Assembly (NCBI GenBank): GCA_964420035.1
Contig: CAYQQR010000005.1
Coordinates: 1-64,000 of the forward strand
DNA length: 64,000 nt
DNA from: CAYQQR01 sp964420035
Lineage (GTDB): Bacteria > Bacteroidota > Bacteroidia > Bacteroidales > SM23-62
Reading direction: 5' to 3'
Part shown: positions 16,765-25,054 of the stretch, piece after piece
Numbering within the stretch: position 1 is the first letter of the stretch
How the letters are laid out: every line of letters begins with the position of its first letter
Notes under the pieces: model-generated
What the model saw: only the letters and a program-made list of their open reading frames with translations
Databases searched by the model: none
Told to the model about the DNA's origin: nothing
Program-made: the position numbers and the translations under genes

Positions 16765-18036
16765 ATGAACATCCTTATCACCGGATCGGGGGGAAGGGAG
16801 CATGTCCTGGCCTGGATGATCAGGCAAAGTCCTTTACTCAGCAAGTTATACATCGCCCCAGGTAATGCGGGCACTGCCGGGATTGCCGAAAATATTAATA
16901 TACCGGTCACCGACTTTGATGCCATAGGAAAGGTTTGTACACAAAAAAACATCCATATGGTTATTGTCGGTCCGGAAGTTCCGCTGGTAGCCGGCATGAA
17001 TGACTATTTTACCGCCAACCGTAATTTGCAGCAGATCGATGTGATCGGTCCGGTACGTGCCGGGGCCCGGCTGGAGGGCAGTAAGAAATTTGCCAACGAA
17101 TTTATGGAACGCCATAAAATCCCTGCGGCCGGCTTTCTGGCCATCACGGAAAAAAACCTGCAGGAGGGGATGGAATTTTTTGAGACCCATATGCCGCCCT
17201 ATGTTTTGAAGGCCGACGGACTGGCTGCCGGGAAAGGGGTGCTCATACTCGAGGATAAGAAACAGGCCTGGAACAACTTGAAGGAAATGCTGAGCGGCAA
17301 GTTCGGACAGGCCAGTCAGATCGTGATCCTGGAAGAATTTCTGGAAGGCATCGAATGCTCGGTTTTTGCCCTTACCGATGGGAAATCCTACCGGATATTC
17401 CCGGAAGCCAAAGACTATAAGCGGATCGGGGAGGGGGACACCGGACTGAATACCGGGGGTATGGGAGCCGTTTCCCCCGTACCTTTCGCCGATACCGATT
17501 TCCTCTATAAGGTAGAGGAGAAGATCATCCATCCCACCATTGCCGGTTTGCGCGAAGAAGAGATCCCCTACAGGGGCTTTTTATATTTCGGATTGATGAA
17601 TGTTGACGGGGAGCCCTACGTGGTTGAGTATAATGTAAGAATGGGTGATCCCGAGGCCCAGGTGGTTTTGCCCCGGGTAAAATCCGACCTGCTTGAATTG
17701 CTTGTCCTGACTGCAAATGGTAAATTGGAAGAAGCTACCATGGAAATTGACGAACGCGTTGTTACTACCGTCGTGATGGCATCAGGAGGTTACCCGGGAA
17801 GCTATGAAAAGGGTAAGACCATTACGGGCATTAATAGCGACGATGAGTACCTGGTATTTCATGCCGGAACCAGGAAAGAGGAGGGTAAATTGCTAACCAG
17901 CGGCGGCAGGGTACTGGCCGTATCGGCATACGGCGCCAATATGGATGAAGCCCTTTCCCGGTGCTACCGGGGAACAGATGAAATTGAATTTGAGGGGAAG
18001 TATTTCAGGAAGGATATTGGGTTCGATTTAAAATAA
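16765..18036 (+). CDS. purD: Phosphoribosylamine-glycine ligase
   Basis: A 423-residue GAR synthetase, which joins glycine to 5-phosphoribosylamine with ATP in the second step of de novo purine synthesis. Seen: the N-terminal MNILITGSGGREHVLAW and YIAPGNAGTAG blocks, MVIVGPEVPLVAG, the ATP-grasp region with KADGLAAGKGV (~residues 150-160), NTGGMGAVSP near 230, the metal-binding YNVRMGDPEAQ near 290, and the C-terminal VVMASGGYPG. Length and motifs are normal. It is followed 506 bases later by a DUF6427 gene, a frequent neighbour in Bacteroidota. The purQ gene of the same pathway is at 33641 in this window. Confidence 0.97.
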   Translation: MNILITGSGGREHVLAWMIRQSPLLSKLYIAPGNAGTAGIAENINIPVTDFDAIGKVCTQKNIHMVIVGPEVPLVAGMNDYFTANRNLQQIDVIGPVRAGARLEGSKKFANEFMERHKIPAAGFLAITEKNLQEGMEFFETHMPPYVLKADGLAAGKGVLILEDKKQAWNNLKEMLSGKFGQASQIVILEEFLEGIECSVFALTDGKSYRIFPEAKDYKRIGEGDTGLNTGGMGAVSPVPFADTDFLYKVEEKIIHPTIAGLREEEIPYRGFLYFGLMNVDGEPYVVEYNVRMGDPEAQVVLPRVKSDLLELLVLTANGKLEEATMEIDERVVTTVVMASGGYPGSYEKGKTITGINSDDEYLVFHAGTRKEEGKLLTSGGRVLAVSAYGANMDEALSRCYRGTDEIEFEGKYFRKDIGFDLK

Positions 18037-18542
18037 AATTCAGGATTCAGGATGGAATTAATGGGTAATGGTTACGTGCTGGCTTTAAAAAAAAATTACG
18101 CGTAACTCGCCTGCCTGCCGGCAGGCAGGTAACTCGAAACGCGTAACAATTGTATTTAAATCCGAAATCCGCAATTTATAAGGTCACAGAGGAAGATTGA
18201 CCACGGACCACGGACAACAGACCACGGCCGTTGAAAGTATAGATTAAATAAGTTCTCGCTTCAGAATAACACCAATATCGATGAAAGCATTATCGAAATC
18301 TGTAAACGTACTGTCGGCAGTGGTCGTTTTGGCACCGTTATTACAGCCGAAGGCAGAGCAACGGCGACCCCGAGCACTCGGGGGAGCGAGAAACAGCACG
18401 GCGAGTGACAGGCGAAGCCGGAGCAACGGTGAGCGCAGTCACGAAAAACAGCAAAGCAAGCTTTGCGTTGTTTTTCGAGACGAACGAGCAGCAATCAATA
18501 TAAATCAATACATTTTGAATCACCAATAGGGCATATCTACCT
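18037..18542. other. 506-base gap with dispersed palindromes and GC-rich hairpins
   Basis: No believable gene; open frames here are short and lack family features. It contains ATTCAGGATTCAGGAT, the 20-base CCTGCC palindrome at 18110-18129, CGAAATCCGCAATTT, and ACCACGG/CGGACAACAGACC filler. A GC-rich stretch (18345-18485) follows with hairpin CCCCGAG-CA-CTCGGGG at 18368-18383 and the near-palindrome GCAAAGC-AA-GCTTTGC within a longer AAAACA...TGTTTT-like stem around 18450-18482. Composition differs strongly from both flanking genes. Confidence 0.55.
18110..18129. repeat. Second copy of the CCTGCCTGCCGGCAGGCAGG palindrome
   Basis: A perfect 20-base palindrome identical to the one at 7298-7317. 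It is flanked by GTAACTCG on both sides. Two identical copies in two separate gaps identify a dispersed repeat family of this genome. Confidence 0.85.
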
Positions 18543-19541
18543 ATGCTTCTGAAGTTCCTCAAAACCGACCAGCCGGAGATGTTATTCTTTATCCCGGTAT
18601 TCACCGCACTGGTGTGGTTGTATTCTTTTATCGAAGCACCCAATTACCTGTTCGTTTTTGATCCCCACCCCATGCCGATGGCCAGAATTATGGAAGGTCT
18701 TTGTGCTTCGGCCGACTGGCTGTGCTACCTGGTCACGGCCCTGCTGGTTATCCTGTGCGGCTTGATGCTGATAAGGGTAAACACCACTTTCATCCTGATC
18801 CCCGACCGTTCCTACCTGCCCGCGTTCATGTTCATTTTCCTGAATGCCCTTTATTTGCCCCTGCAGGGTTTTAACCCGGTTATGGGCGGTTTGATATTTT
18901 TCATCCTGGCCATGATGAAGGTATTCCGTTCCTATCATGAAAAACGGCTCTACACGGGTATGCTGACTGCCGGAATATACCTGGGACTTGCCAGTCTCTT
19001 CTATGCTAAATTCATCCTTTTCCTGCCGGTGCTTTGGATTGGACTGATCATACTGAGAACTTTTCAATGGAGGGAGTGGGTTTTCAGTTTTATCGGTCTT
19101 GCCTTGCCCTATGTTTTTATTTTTTCCCACGATTATCTCGCGGGCCAGTCTTTGCAGGGACGTTATTATGATATTCTGACCAACTTCAGGCCGGAGTTGT
19201 TCTTTCCGGACTGGGGACTTGCCTACAACATACTTTTTGGAATCCTGGCTTTTGCCATACTGGCTGCCAGTTATTTTATGCTGCAGTCCATCCAGGGATT
19301 TAAGATCTACATCCGGAAATATTACCGTTTCCTGTTCTGGTTGTTCTTATTCACAGCAGCCCTGTTCGGTTTTTTCTATAAATCATCGATCGAGTTGATG
19401 CCGGTGGCTGCCATACCGGTAAGTTTCCTTCTTTCCTTCTATTTTGTGAAACTGAGGAACAAACTGTGGGGAGAGCTGCTGTTTATTTTTCTCGCGGGGG
19501 CCTATGTTTTTCTGATCCTCGACCGGATACTTGTTTTATAA
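18543..19541 (+). CDS. DUF6427 family integral membrane protein
   Basis: A 332-residue protein with about nine to ten hydrophobic segments and few charged loops. It has the look of the Bacteroidota DUF6427 family, including FIEAPNYLF and NALYLPLQGFNPVMGGL near the N-terminal third and a Tyr/Phe-rich FSHDYLAGQ block in the middle. Members are typically next to purD, as here. The function is not known; the gene order hints at a housekeeping envelope role. It converges with the small secreted protein gene, the two stops being 6 bases apart. Confidence 0.7.
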   Translation: MLLKFLKTDQPEMLFFIPVFTALVWLYSFIEAPNYLFVFDPHPMPMARIMEGLCASADWLCYLVTALLVILCGLMLIRVNTTFILIPDRSYLPAFMFIFLNALYLPLQGFNPVMGGLIFFILAMMKVFRSYHEKRLYTGMLTAGIYLGLASLFYAKFILFLPVLWIGLIILRTFQWREWVFSFIGLALPYVFIFSHDYLAGQSLQGRYYDILTNFRPELFFPDWGLAYNILFGILAFAILAASYFMLQSIQGFKIYIRKYYRFLFWLFLFTAALFGFFYKSSIELMPVAAIPVSFLLSFYFVKLRNKLWGELLFIFLAGAYVFLILDRILVL

Positions 19542-19547
19542 TCGATC

Positions 19548-19994
19548 TTACTTTTCAACGTAGGAAAGCACCCCTACGGCATAACCTTCTTTTCCGTCCA
19601 GAAAAGAAATGAACACATGGTAAACCCCTGTTTTGTTGCATTTAAAATTGAAGGGATTGTATTCTTCCCCGGTTGATTTGTTAATCGAACTGAATATCAT
19701 CTGGTTACTGTCATAAAGTTGCAGTACGGCCCGGCCATCATATTGTTCGGAATTGCATACAGAGAACCTGTAGATATTGTTTTTACTTAACACCAGTGGA
19801 AAACGCGCCACCTTGGGTCGCTCGTCGGGATTTGAAGCGTCAAACTTAACTTTAAAGTCTTTGAGGTAGGTAGCATCCTTACCTGATTTTTTAACGCACA
19901 TCTCGATAAGCTTTTCTTCTGTTTCTTGAGCAAGCAAAATGCCTGCAGGCAATAGCAAAAAGCTGCTCAAAAACAGGACGGTCAGTTTTTTCAT
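19548..19994 (-). CDS. Small secreted protein of unknown function
   Basis: A 148-residue protein with a signal peptide (1-22, ending LLAQ). The mature part has strand-like segments with FPLVLSKNNIYRFSVCNSEQYDGRAVLQLYDS (quoted in part: IYRFSVCNSEQYDGRAVLQL) and GVYHVFISFLDGKEGYAVGVLS. That resembles the small beta-sandwich periplasmic proteins of Bacteroidota. Two cysteines in the mature chain may pair. Its start overlaps the stop of the lipoprotein gene by 4 bases (ATGA), so the two are co-translated and perhaps act together. No family is recognised. Confidence 0.6.
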   Translation of the reverse strand: MKKLTVLFLSSFLLLPAGILLAQETEEKLIEMCVKKSGKDATYLKDFKVKFDASNPDERPKVARFPLVLSKNNIYRFSVCNSEQYDGRAVLQLYDSNQMIFSSINKSTGEEYNPFNFKCNKTGVYHVFISFLDGKEGYAVGVLSYVEK

Positions 19995-20899
19995 GATGCA
20001 AGGGATATATGCTTGTTTCTTATTTCCTGGGTTTGTTGGGTGATCTGCTTCAGTTGTTCCGGGGTAATGTCCACAATGCTCGTTTCATTCTGTATAATCA
20101 TCAGCATACCATCCTGTTCCACGGCCTCAGGCTCACCCATCTCGTAAGAGATTTTGACATCGTTGAATATCTTTTTGATCTTTTGCAGGTCAGCGATCAA
20201 CTCGGCTACCTTGGGATCATTTTTATAATTTTCAAGTATTAAAAGTAAATTATTGAGGTTTATCTTTTGCTCCCCAATCCGTTCCGTCAGATAACTTTCA
20301 GGATTGGTTTTGGCAACCTGGGTAGCCAAATACATTCCTTCTACCCAGATGCCGGTTATGATCAGGGCGCTCAGCTTGCTTCTTCCCGTCTCACGAAGGT
20401 AGGAATCCATCTCGTTGAAGCTGTGCACCGAGATGTACATCAGGGAATCAATATTCTGACTATTTATGGCCAGTCTTTTCAACGTGGGAAAATCGAAAAA
20501 CTGTCCAACCCTTATACCATCGGCCAGCTTGTTAATGGCGGTAAGATAGTCTACCACTGCAGTGGTTTTTTCGTATATATTCAGGTAACCGAGATCGGCC
20601 CCGTAAACCCCCAGGTTGTATGCCATAGCATGGTTGGTATTAAAATGGGCGACGTGTTTGGTTTCAGCCAGGTATCGCGTACTGAAAGGGGCGCCTATCT
20701 CCTTGATCAATGCGGCCATTTCAATGGGAGAGGATACGTTATGAACAATCTCTTCCATAGCTTGTTCGGAAATTTCAAGTTCCCCGGCGATCTCCATGGT
20801 ATCCGGGGCCCTTGATTCTTCCTCCTGTCGTTTTTGTTGGCCCCCACAGGCAATTAAAAGGGGCAGGGCAACGAGAAAGATCCAGATTCTTTTCAGCAT
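19991..20899 (-). CDS. Lipoprotein of unknown function
   Basis: A 302-residue lipoprotein. Residues 1-18 form the signal with the lipobox LLIAC-G, followed by a polar linker GGQQKRQEEESRAP. The remainder is almost wholly helical (for example LGYLNIYEKTTAVVDYLTAI and EGMYLATQVAKTN). I recognise only a general likeness to uncharacterised Bacteroidota helical lipoproteins. It is coupled to the next gene by a 4-base overlap. A -7-like box sits 28 bases upstream. It lies downstream of the ABC transporter gene by about 80 bases and may be a separate unit. Confidence 0.6.
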   Translation of the reverse strand: MLKRIWIFLVALPLLIACGGQQKRQEEESRAPDTMEIAGELEISEQAMEEIVHNVSSPIEMAALIKEIGAPFSTRYLAETKHVAHFNTNHAMAYNLGVYGADLGYLNIYEKTTAVVDYLTAINKLADGIRVGQFFDFPTLKRLAINSQNIDSLMYISVHSFNEMDSYLRETGRSKLSALIITGIWVEGMYLATQVAKTNPESYLTERIGEQKINLNNLLLILENYKNDPKVAELIADLQKIKKIFNDVKISYEMGEPEAVEQDGMLMIIQNETSIVDITPEQLKQITQQTQEIRNKHISLAS

Positions 20900-20926
20900 G
20901 ATGTTCTATATTTGGGACAGTTAGGA

Positions 20927-20934
20927 CAAATTTA
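20927..20934 (-). promoter_or_regulatory. Possible -7 box TAAATTTG before the lipoprotein gene
   Basis: On the minus strand the bases match TAnnTTTG, 28 bases before the ATG at 20899. There is no TTG at the -33 distance. It lies in an 80-base gap after the ABC transporter, which is where a new transcription unit would be expected to begin. Confidence 0.33.
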
Positions 20935-20979
20935 TAAATAATCCTGGATTAGTTTTTTAAAATATTTTTATGTTAAAGC

Positions 20980-23900
20980 TCATTTGAAAATTCCTGATAG
21001 TGAGCTAAAATCCCAGTTGACCAGTTTTCTTAACAGGTCAAAATAGAGCGTGATGTAGAAGATTAGGGTCAGGAACCAAAGAATTCCCATATTGAACCAG
21101 TAGGTATCGCTATATTGTCCCAGGAAATATTTCCTGGGGGCGAAGAAGTGTGACCGGAAAGACAGGGGTCCCGAGGGATAGGGATCCCTGTAGATGGGTT
21201 CGATTTGCCGGATCAGTTCATTTTTGTATTCCAGGATCTTATTTTTTTCAAACACTTTCCTGACGTGATCGGCCAAACTTTCGTTGTAATAGTCATCCTT
21301 GATCTGCCGGAACCTGCCGGCATCTTCTTCCAGCAAACGGCGGGTAATTTGTTCTGCCCTCCGGTTGGCTTTGAAAAACTCTGTGGCATAATGTTTTTTC
21401 AGTTTGTCCAGGTGATTTTCTACCCGGTTAAGAACACGCGCGTTAAGCTTTTCGGGGGTTAATTGATCCAGTTGTTCGAATGGGAGGGAAGGGACCCAGG
21501 TCACTTCTTTTTTCAGTTCATTGCGCAAGGTGGCCAGGGCATCTTCAGTTTTCTCTATTTCCCCTTTAGTCTGCAGTTCTTCCCGGACCAGCGAAACCCG
21601 TTCCTGCAACTCAGGGATAAGGTACACCTGTTTAAAATCTGCATTGCTCTCGAGTTGATCCACCTGGAAAAACATCTTTTCAAACTCGTTGTCTTTGAAC
21701 TGTTTGACCATCAAGGCTTCGTAGGACCATTTAGTGGGCATGATCTCGGCAACCCAGGGTACCTGGTCCACGCTTCCGATGCTGCGGTTCAGTTTATCGA
21801 AACTGAACATGGCCCCGCTGAGCACCATCATGGGGATCATCAGCAAGGGGATGATGATGTAGATGGTGATGGCCGAGTTGAAAGCCGAGGATACATTCAA
21901 ACCGATCATATTGGCACAAGCTGCGGTGGAAAAAAGGGCGAACCAATATATCAGCCACATGCCTTTAATTTCGAGGATGCTGTTCCCGATCAACACAAAG
22001 GTTACAGCCTGTATAGCCGAGATCAGCAGTAGAATCAAGACCTTTGACAGAAGATATCCGGACCGGCTCAAGTTCAAAAAGGCTTCCCGCCTCAGAATCT
22101 TCCTGTCCTTGAAGATCTCTTCGGCACTCACTGTCAGTCCCAGGAAGAGGGCTACGATAAGGCTCATGAAGATATAAATGGGAATATTTTCGTTTTCCCG
22201 GAAAATATAGGTGTCCGACATAGGATCGGCAGTGTAACGGATAATATAGGAGAGGATAAGACCCAGTATGGGTGCTTCCAGCAAGGTAAGGATGACATAC
22301 TGCCGGTTGGAGATCTTGGACAGGAAATCACGGACGGTAAAGATACCGAACTGTTTAAACCAGCCCGGAATATTCAATCCCCGGGGTGGATCTTCTTTTA
22401 CCGTTTCAACCTTTTCGGGTTTAAAATATTCCAGGAAGCGGCGGTGCCATTTTTTCGGCGACACCTTGCGTTCTTCTGTATATTTGCCGAATTCATCCAC
22501 CACCCGGGCTTCAATAATATTGAATATCAGTTCCGGGTTTACATTCCCGCACAGCGGACATTCTCCCACCTCGCTGTTTACCTGTTGGTCCATCTGTTTG
22601 AAATAGATAACCGCTTCAACCGGGTTGCCGTAGTAGATCATATAGCCACCTATATCCAGGACGATCACCCTGTCGAACATCTTAAAGATCTCTGAGGAGG
22701 GTTGGTGAATGACTACAAAAATGAGTTTTCCCTTTAGGGAAAGTTCACGGAGCAGGTCCATAACATTCTCAGAGTCGCTGGAAGATAAGCCCGAAGTGGG
22801 CTCGTCGACGAAAAGAATGGAAGGTTCCCGAATCAGCTCCAGGGCAATGTTCAGTCTTTTCCGCTGACCGCCGCTAATGATCTTGTTCATGGGAGAACCC
22901 ACTTTGAGGTCCCGCAGTTCGGCCAGGCCCAAGGAGACCAGTGTTCTGTTCACCCGTTTTATAATTTCTTCCTCGGAAAGGTCCTTGAAACAGAGCTTGG
23001 CATTATAATAAAGGTTCTGATAAACCGTAAGTTCTTCTATCAAAAGGTCGTCCTGGGGAATGAGCCCGATGACCCCTTCCAGTGGTTCCGGAGACCGGTG
23101 CAGGTCGATACCGTTTACCAACACTTTTCCCTTATCGGGCTTCGCGATGCCCGACAATACGTTAAGCAGGGTCGTTTTTCCGGAACCGCTGGCTCCCAAA
23201 ATGCCGATCAGTCCGCCCTGTTCTTCCTGGAAGGATATTTCCCGCAGGCCCACGGTCCCGTTGGGGAAGGTCAGACGGATATTCTCAACCTGGCAGGAGA
23301 GCCTGATCTCAGTTTGCTCCGTCAAAAAATGACTGGAGACATCGCTGTAATAGATGGGTTTACCTTTGGGAAGCTTAACGGCACTGCCGGGTGCAAAAAT
23401 ATAGATACGGTTTTTCTTTATGGCCAGTCCGTTCAGCAGAATCTCCTCGTTACCGGGATAACGAAAGAAATACAGGTCGACACTGGGAATGCGCAGGATG
23501 AATATAAATCGATGGAGCTTTTCTGTTTGCAAATGTCGGGAACGGCCATAATACCGGCCGGCTTTGTCGTCTATCACCAGTATGGCCGGATGGTCGGTTT
23601 CTTCAGGTTTTTCACTGAATACAAATCGCTCGATGCTTTCGGATTCTTCTTTAGTGATCTTAAATACTTCAGCCACCGTACTGATGATGGACATGCGCTG
23701 CTCGGTGAATTTTTTGTCGGCATTAACCAGTTCATAGAGCCTGACCAGGACCACTATTTTCTGGTTTTGGGTGAGGGTTCTGTTAATTTTCCTGCATATG
23801 CCGAGGATCTTTACCGAGTCGATCACCGAAGTGAGCTTGCCCGCGTCTTTTTGGTCCTTTGCCGGAGCGACTTGTTCCTCGAAAAGGCTGTAATACTCTT

Positions 23901-24033
23901 CCGTATTCTGATCACCGATCTGCTGAGACAGGAAGTTGCGCACATAGATCTTCTCATTCTCCTCCACCCCTGCATCCTGCTTTGCGATAAGGGCAAACAA
24001 CTGCATCAGTGCACGCAATACCTGTTCACTCAT
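20980..24033 (-). CDS. ABCG-type ABC transporter (ATPase fused to permease) with N-terminal TerB-like region
   Basis: A 1017-residue protein. Residues 1-~140 are helical and resemble a TerB/tellurite-resistance fold. A short FHA-like or beta segment follows (~150-245). The ABC ATPase spans ~255-480 with Walker A GASGSGKTT, signature ISGGQRKRLNIALEL, Walker B SILFVDEPTSGLSS and the switch VIHQPS. This ATPase-first layout, with PTSGLS, is typical of the ABCG/White family. The membrane part (~570-770, six hydrophobic segments) follows, then a long charged coiled-coil region (~790-930) and a final membrane helix near the C-terminus. It closes the SiaABC run 14 bases after siaC. The cargo is unknown. 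Confidence 0.85.
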   Translation of the reverse strand: MSEQVLRALMQLFALIAKQDAGVEENEKIYVRNFLSQQIGDQNTEEYYSLFEEQVAPAKDQKDAGKLTSVIDSVKILGICRKINRTLTQNQKIVVLVRLYELVNADKKFTEQRMSIISTVAEVFKITKEESESIERFVFSEKPEETDHPAILVIDDKAGRYYGRSRHLQTEKLHRFIFILRIPSVDLYFFRYPGNEEILLNGLAIKKNRIYIFAPGSAVKLPKGKPIYYSDVSSHFLTEQTEIRLSCQVENIRLTFPNGTVGLREISFQEEQGGLIGILGASGSGKTTLLNVLSGIAKPDKGKVLVNGIDLHRSPEPLEGVIGLIPQDDLLIEELTVYQNLYYNAKLCFKDLSEEEIIKRVNRTLVSLGLAELRDLKVGSPMNKIISGGQRKRLNIALELIREPSILFVDEPTSGLSSSDSENVMDLLRELSLKGKLIFVVIHQPSSEIFKMFDRVIVLDIGGYMIYYGNPVEAVIYFKQMDQQVNSEVGECPLCGNVNPELIFNIIEARVVDEFGKYTEERKVSPKKWHRRFLEYFKPEKVETVKEDPPRGLNIPGWFKQFGIFTVRDFLSKISNRQYVILTLLEAPILGLILSYIIRYTADPMSDTYIFRENENIPIYIFMSLIVALFLGLTVSAEEIFKDRKILRREAFLNLSRSGYLLSKVLILLLISAIQAVTFVLIGNSILEIKGMWLIYWFALFSTAACANMIGLNVSSAFNSAITIYIIIPLLMIPMMVLSGAMFSFDKLNRSIGSVDQVPWVAEIMPTKWSYEALMVKQFKDNEFEKMFFQVDQLESNADFKQVYLIPELQERVSLVREELQTKGEIEKTEDALATLRNELKKEVTWVPSLPFEQLDQLTPEKLNARVLNRVENHLDKLKKHYATEFFKANRRAEQITRRLLEEDAGRFRQIKDDYYNESLADHVRKVFEKNKILEYKNELIRQIEPIYRDPYPSGPLSFRSHFFAPRKYFLGQYSDTYWFNMGILWFLTLIFYITLYFDLLRKLVNWDFSSLSGIFK

Positions 24034-24047
24034 GGGTATTTCTCAGT

Positions 24048-24425
24048 TTATTTGTATTCCAGGTACTCAAAGGGAACCTCCACCATTTCGGCATATTCTT
24101 CGCCGGCTTCCAGCATATCTTCATCGTCGGTATGATAATGCCAGCGCACGAGTGCTTCCTGGTTTTTTTCGATCATCTCCTCCAGTATCAGTAAAATGTC
24201 AAGGATAAGTTTAGAAGAAGCGGTATTAAAATAACTCAGTTTGAAATCGATAACCATTTTCCCCGGAACCGTACTTGCGTATTCTGCGATCCAGTCCAGA
24301 ACCGGTTGGTAGAACTTGCTTACATCTTCAGGCATGGACTTCCCCGATAGCTCAAATTTTGGCTCGTCAGGGTCCAGTACCACCTGGGGTGAATCTTCTG
24401 TTCCCCTGATAAAAAGCTTCTTCAT
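24048..24425 (-). CDS. SiaC-family phosphoprotein (DUF1987)
   Basis: A 125-residue single-domain protein with the DUF1987 signature: GTEDSPQVVLDP near the N-terminus, GKSMPEDVSKFYQPVLDW, then LSYFNTASSK. Thr68 falls in that YFNT motif and aligns with the threonine that SiaB phosphorylates and SiaA dephosphorylates in Pseudomonas. In that system, unphosphorylated SiaC activates the diguanylate cyclase SiaD. No GGDEF protein is encoded here, so the output partner must differ, perhaps the ABC transporter next door. Its start overlaps the siaB stop by 4 bases. Confidence 0.87.
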   Translation of the reverse strand: MKKLFIRGTEDSPQVVLDPDEPKFELSGKSMPEDVSKFYQPVLDWIAEYASTVPGKMVIDFKLSYFNTASSKLILDILLILEEMIEKNQEALVRWHYHTDDEDMLEAGEEYAEMVEVPFEYLEYK

Positions 24426-25012
24426 GATTTCGACTTATCTTTATATTCGACAAAAGCAGTTATCAAAAAAAAGGATTTGTCATCAGAGACCGGTAAAAAA
24501 TGATATTCAAGTGCCCGGTCTGTTTTCCGCCGGACATCGATCAAACCCAAACCGGCACCTCCCCTCTCGGAAATGCTTCCTTCCATAATTCGCTGCTTGA
24601 ATAGTTCTTTGAGATTTTGAATGTCCAGGCTGTTTACATAATCAATTTGCCTTTCCAGTGCATGGGTCTTGTCTTTATTGACAATGTTACCACATATCAC
24701 ATAGTAACCATCGTGGTCCCGGGATAACATGAATATTCCCTTACCCTGCCTTGTCGGTCCCTCATCATTCAGCCGGTCGGCATAGCGACTGGCATTTTGC
24801 ATCAATTCCACCATAACATGAAAAACGGTTCGTATGGTTGGGGAGGGAATATTTTCCTTAAACATCCCCGACCGGGCCAGGGAAGTAAAAGTTTTGATAA
24901 CCTGGTGTGTGATCTCCCCCTCGTAGGCCATTGTAATTTCGTTCAGTTTCATCGATTGATAAAAACTGTAGATAAACTCAAGAAATCCCTTGCTGTGAGG
25001 TTCTATAGCCAT
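24422..25012 (-). CDS. SiaB-family protein kinase (HATPase-like)
   Basis: A 196-residue GHKL-type ATPase protein of the SiaB/DUF6272 family. Seen: VMVELMQNASRYAD (N-box-like, around residues 67-79), the middle strand GYYVICGNIV, and the glycine-rich ERGGAGLGLIDVRRK near residue 155. It lacks a dimerisation/phospho-acceptor His domain, as expected for a Ser/Thr kinase of the partner-switch type. Its substrate should be the SiaC protein encoded directly downstream with a 4-base overlap. It follows the SiaA-like phosphatase by 42 bases. Confidence 0.85.
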   Translation of the reverse strand: MAIEPHSKGFLEFIYSFYQSMKLNEITMAYEGEITHQVIKTFTSLARSGMFKENIPSPTIRTVFHVMVELMQNASRYADRLNDEGPTRQGKGIFMLSRDHDGYYVICGNIVNKDKTHALERQIDYVNSLDIQNLKELFKQRIMEGSISERGGAGLGLIDVRRKTDRALEYHFLPVSDDKSFFLITAFVEYKDKSKS

Positions 25013-25054
25013 AAGTAGGGTTTGAATACCTCAGTTAAAGATGAATAAAGATAT

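Noticed and set aside
18244..18643. Short frames of 60-100 residues on both strands after purD
   Set aside because: Low-complexity Arg/Ser-rich translations in a hairpin-dense gap, overlapping each other, with no family features.
20980..24033. ABC transporter considered as the lasso peptide exporter
   Set aside because: It is more than 5 kb from the cluster, lies in the SiaABC operon, and is an ABCG-type fusion rather than the peptide-export type found with lasso genes.
23098..24135. A 345-residue plus-strand frame opposite the ABC transporter
   Set aside because: It is a shadow of the transporter's N-terminal half; the minus-strand product carries all ABC motifs.
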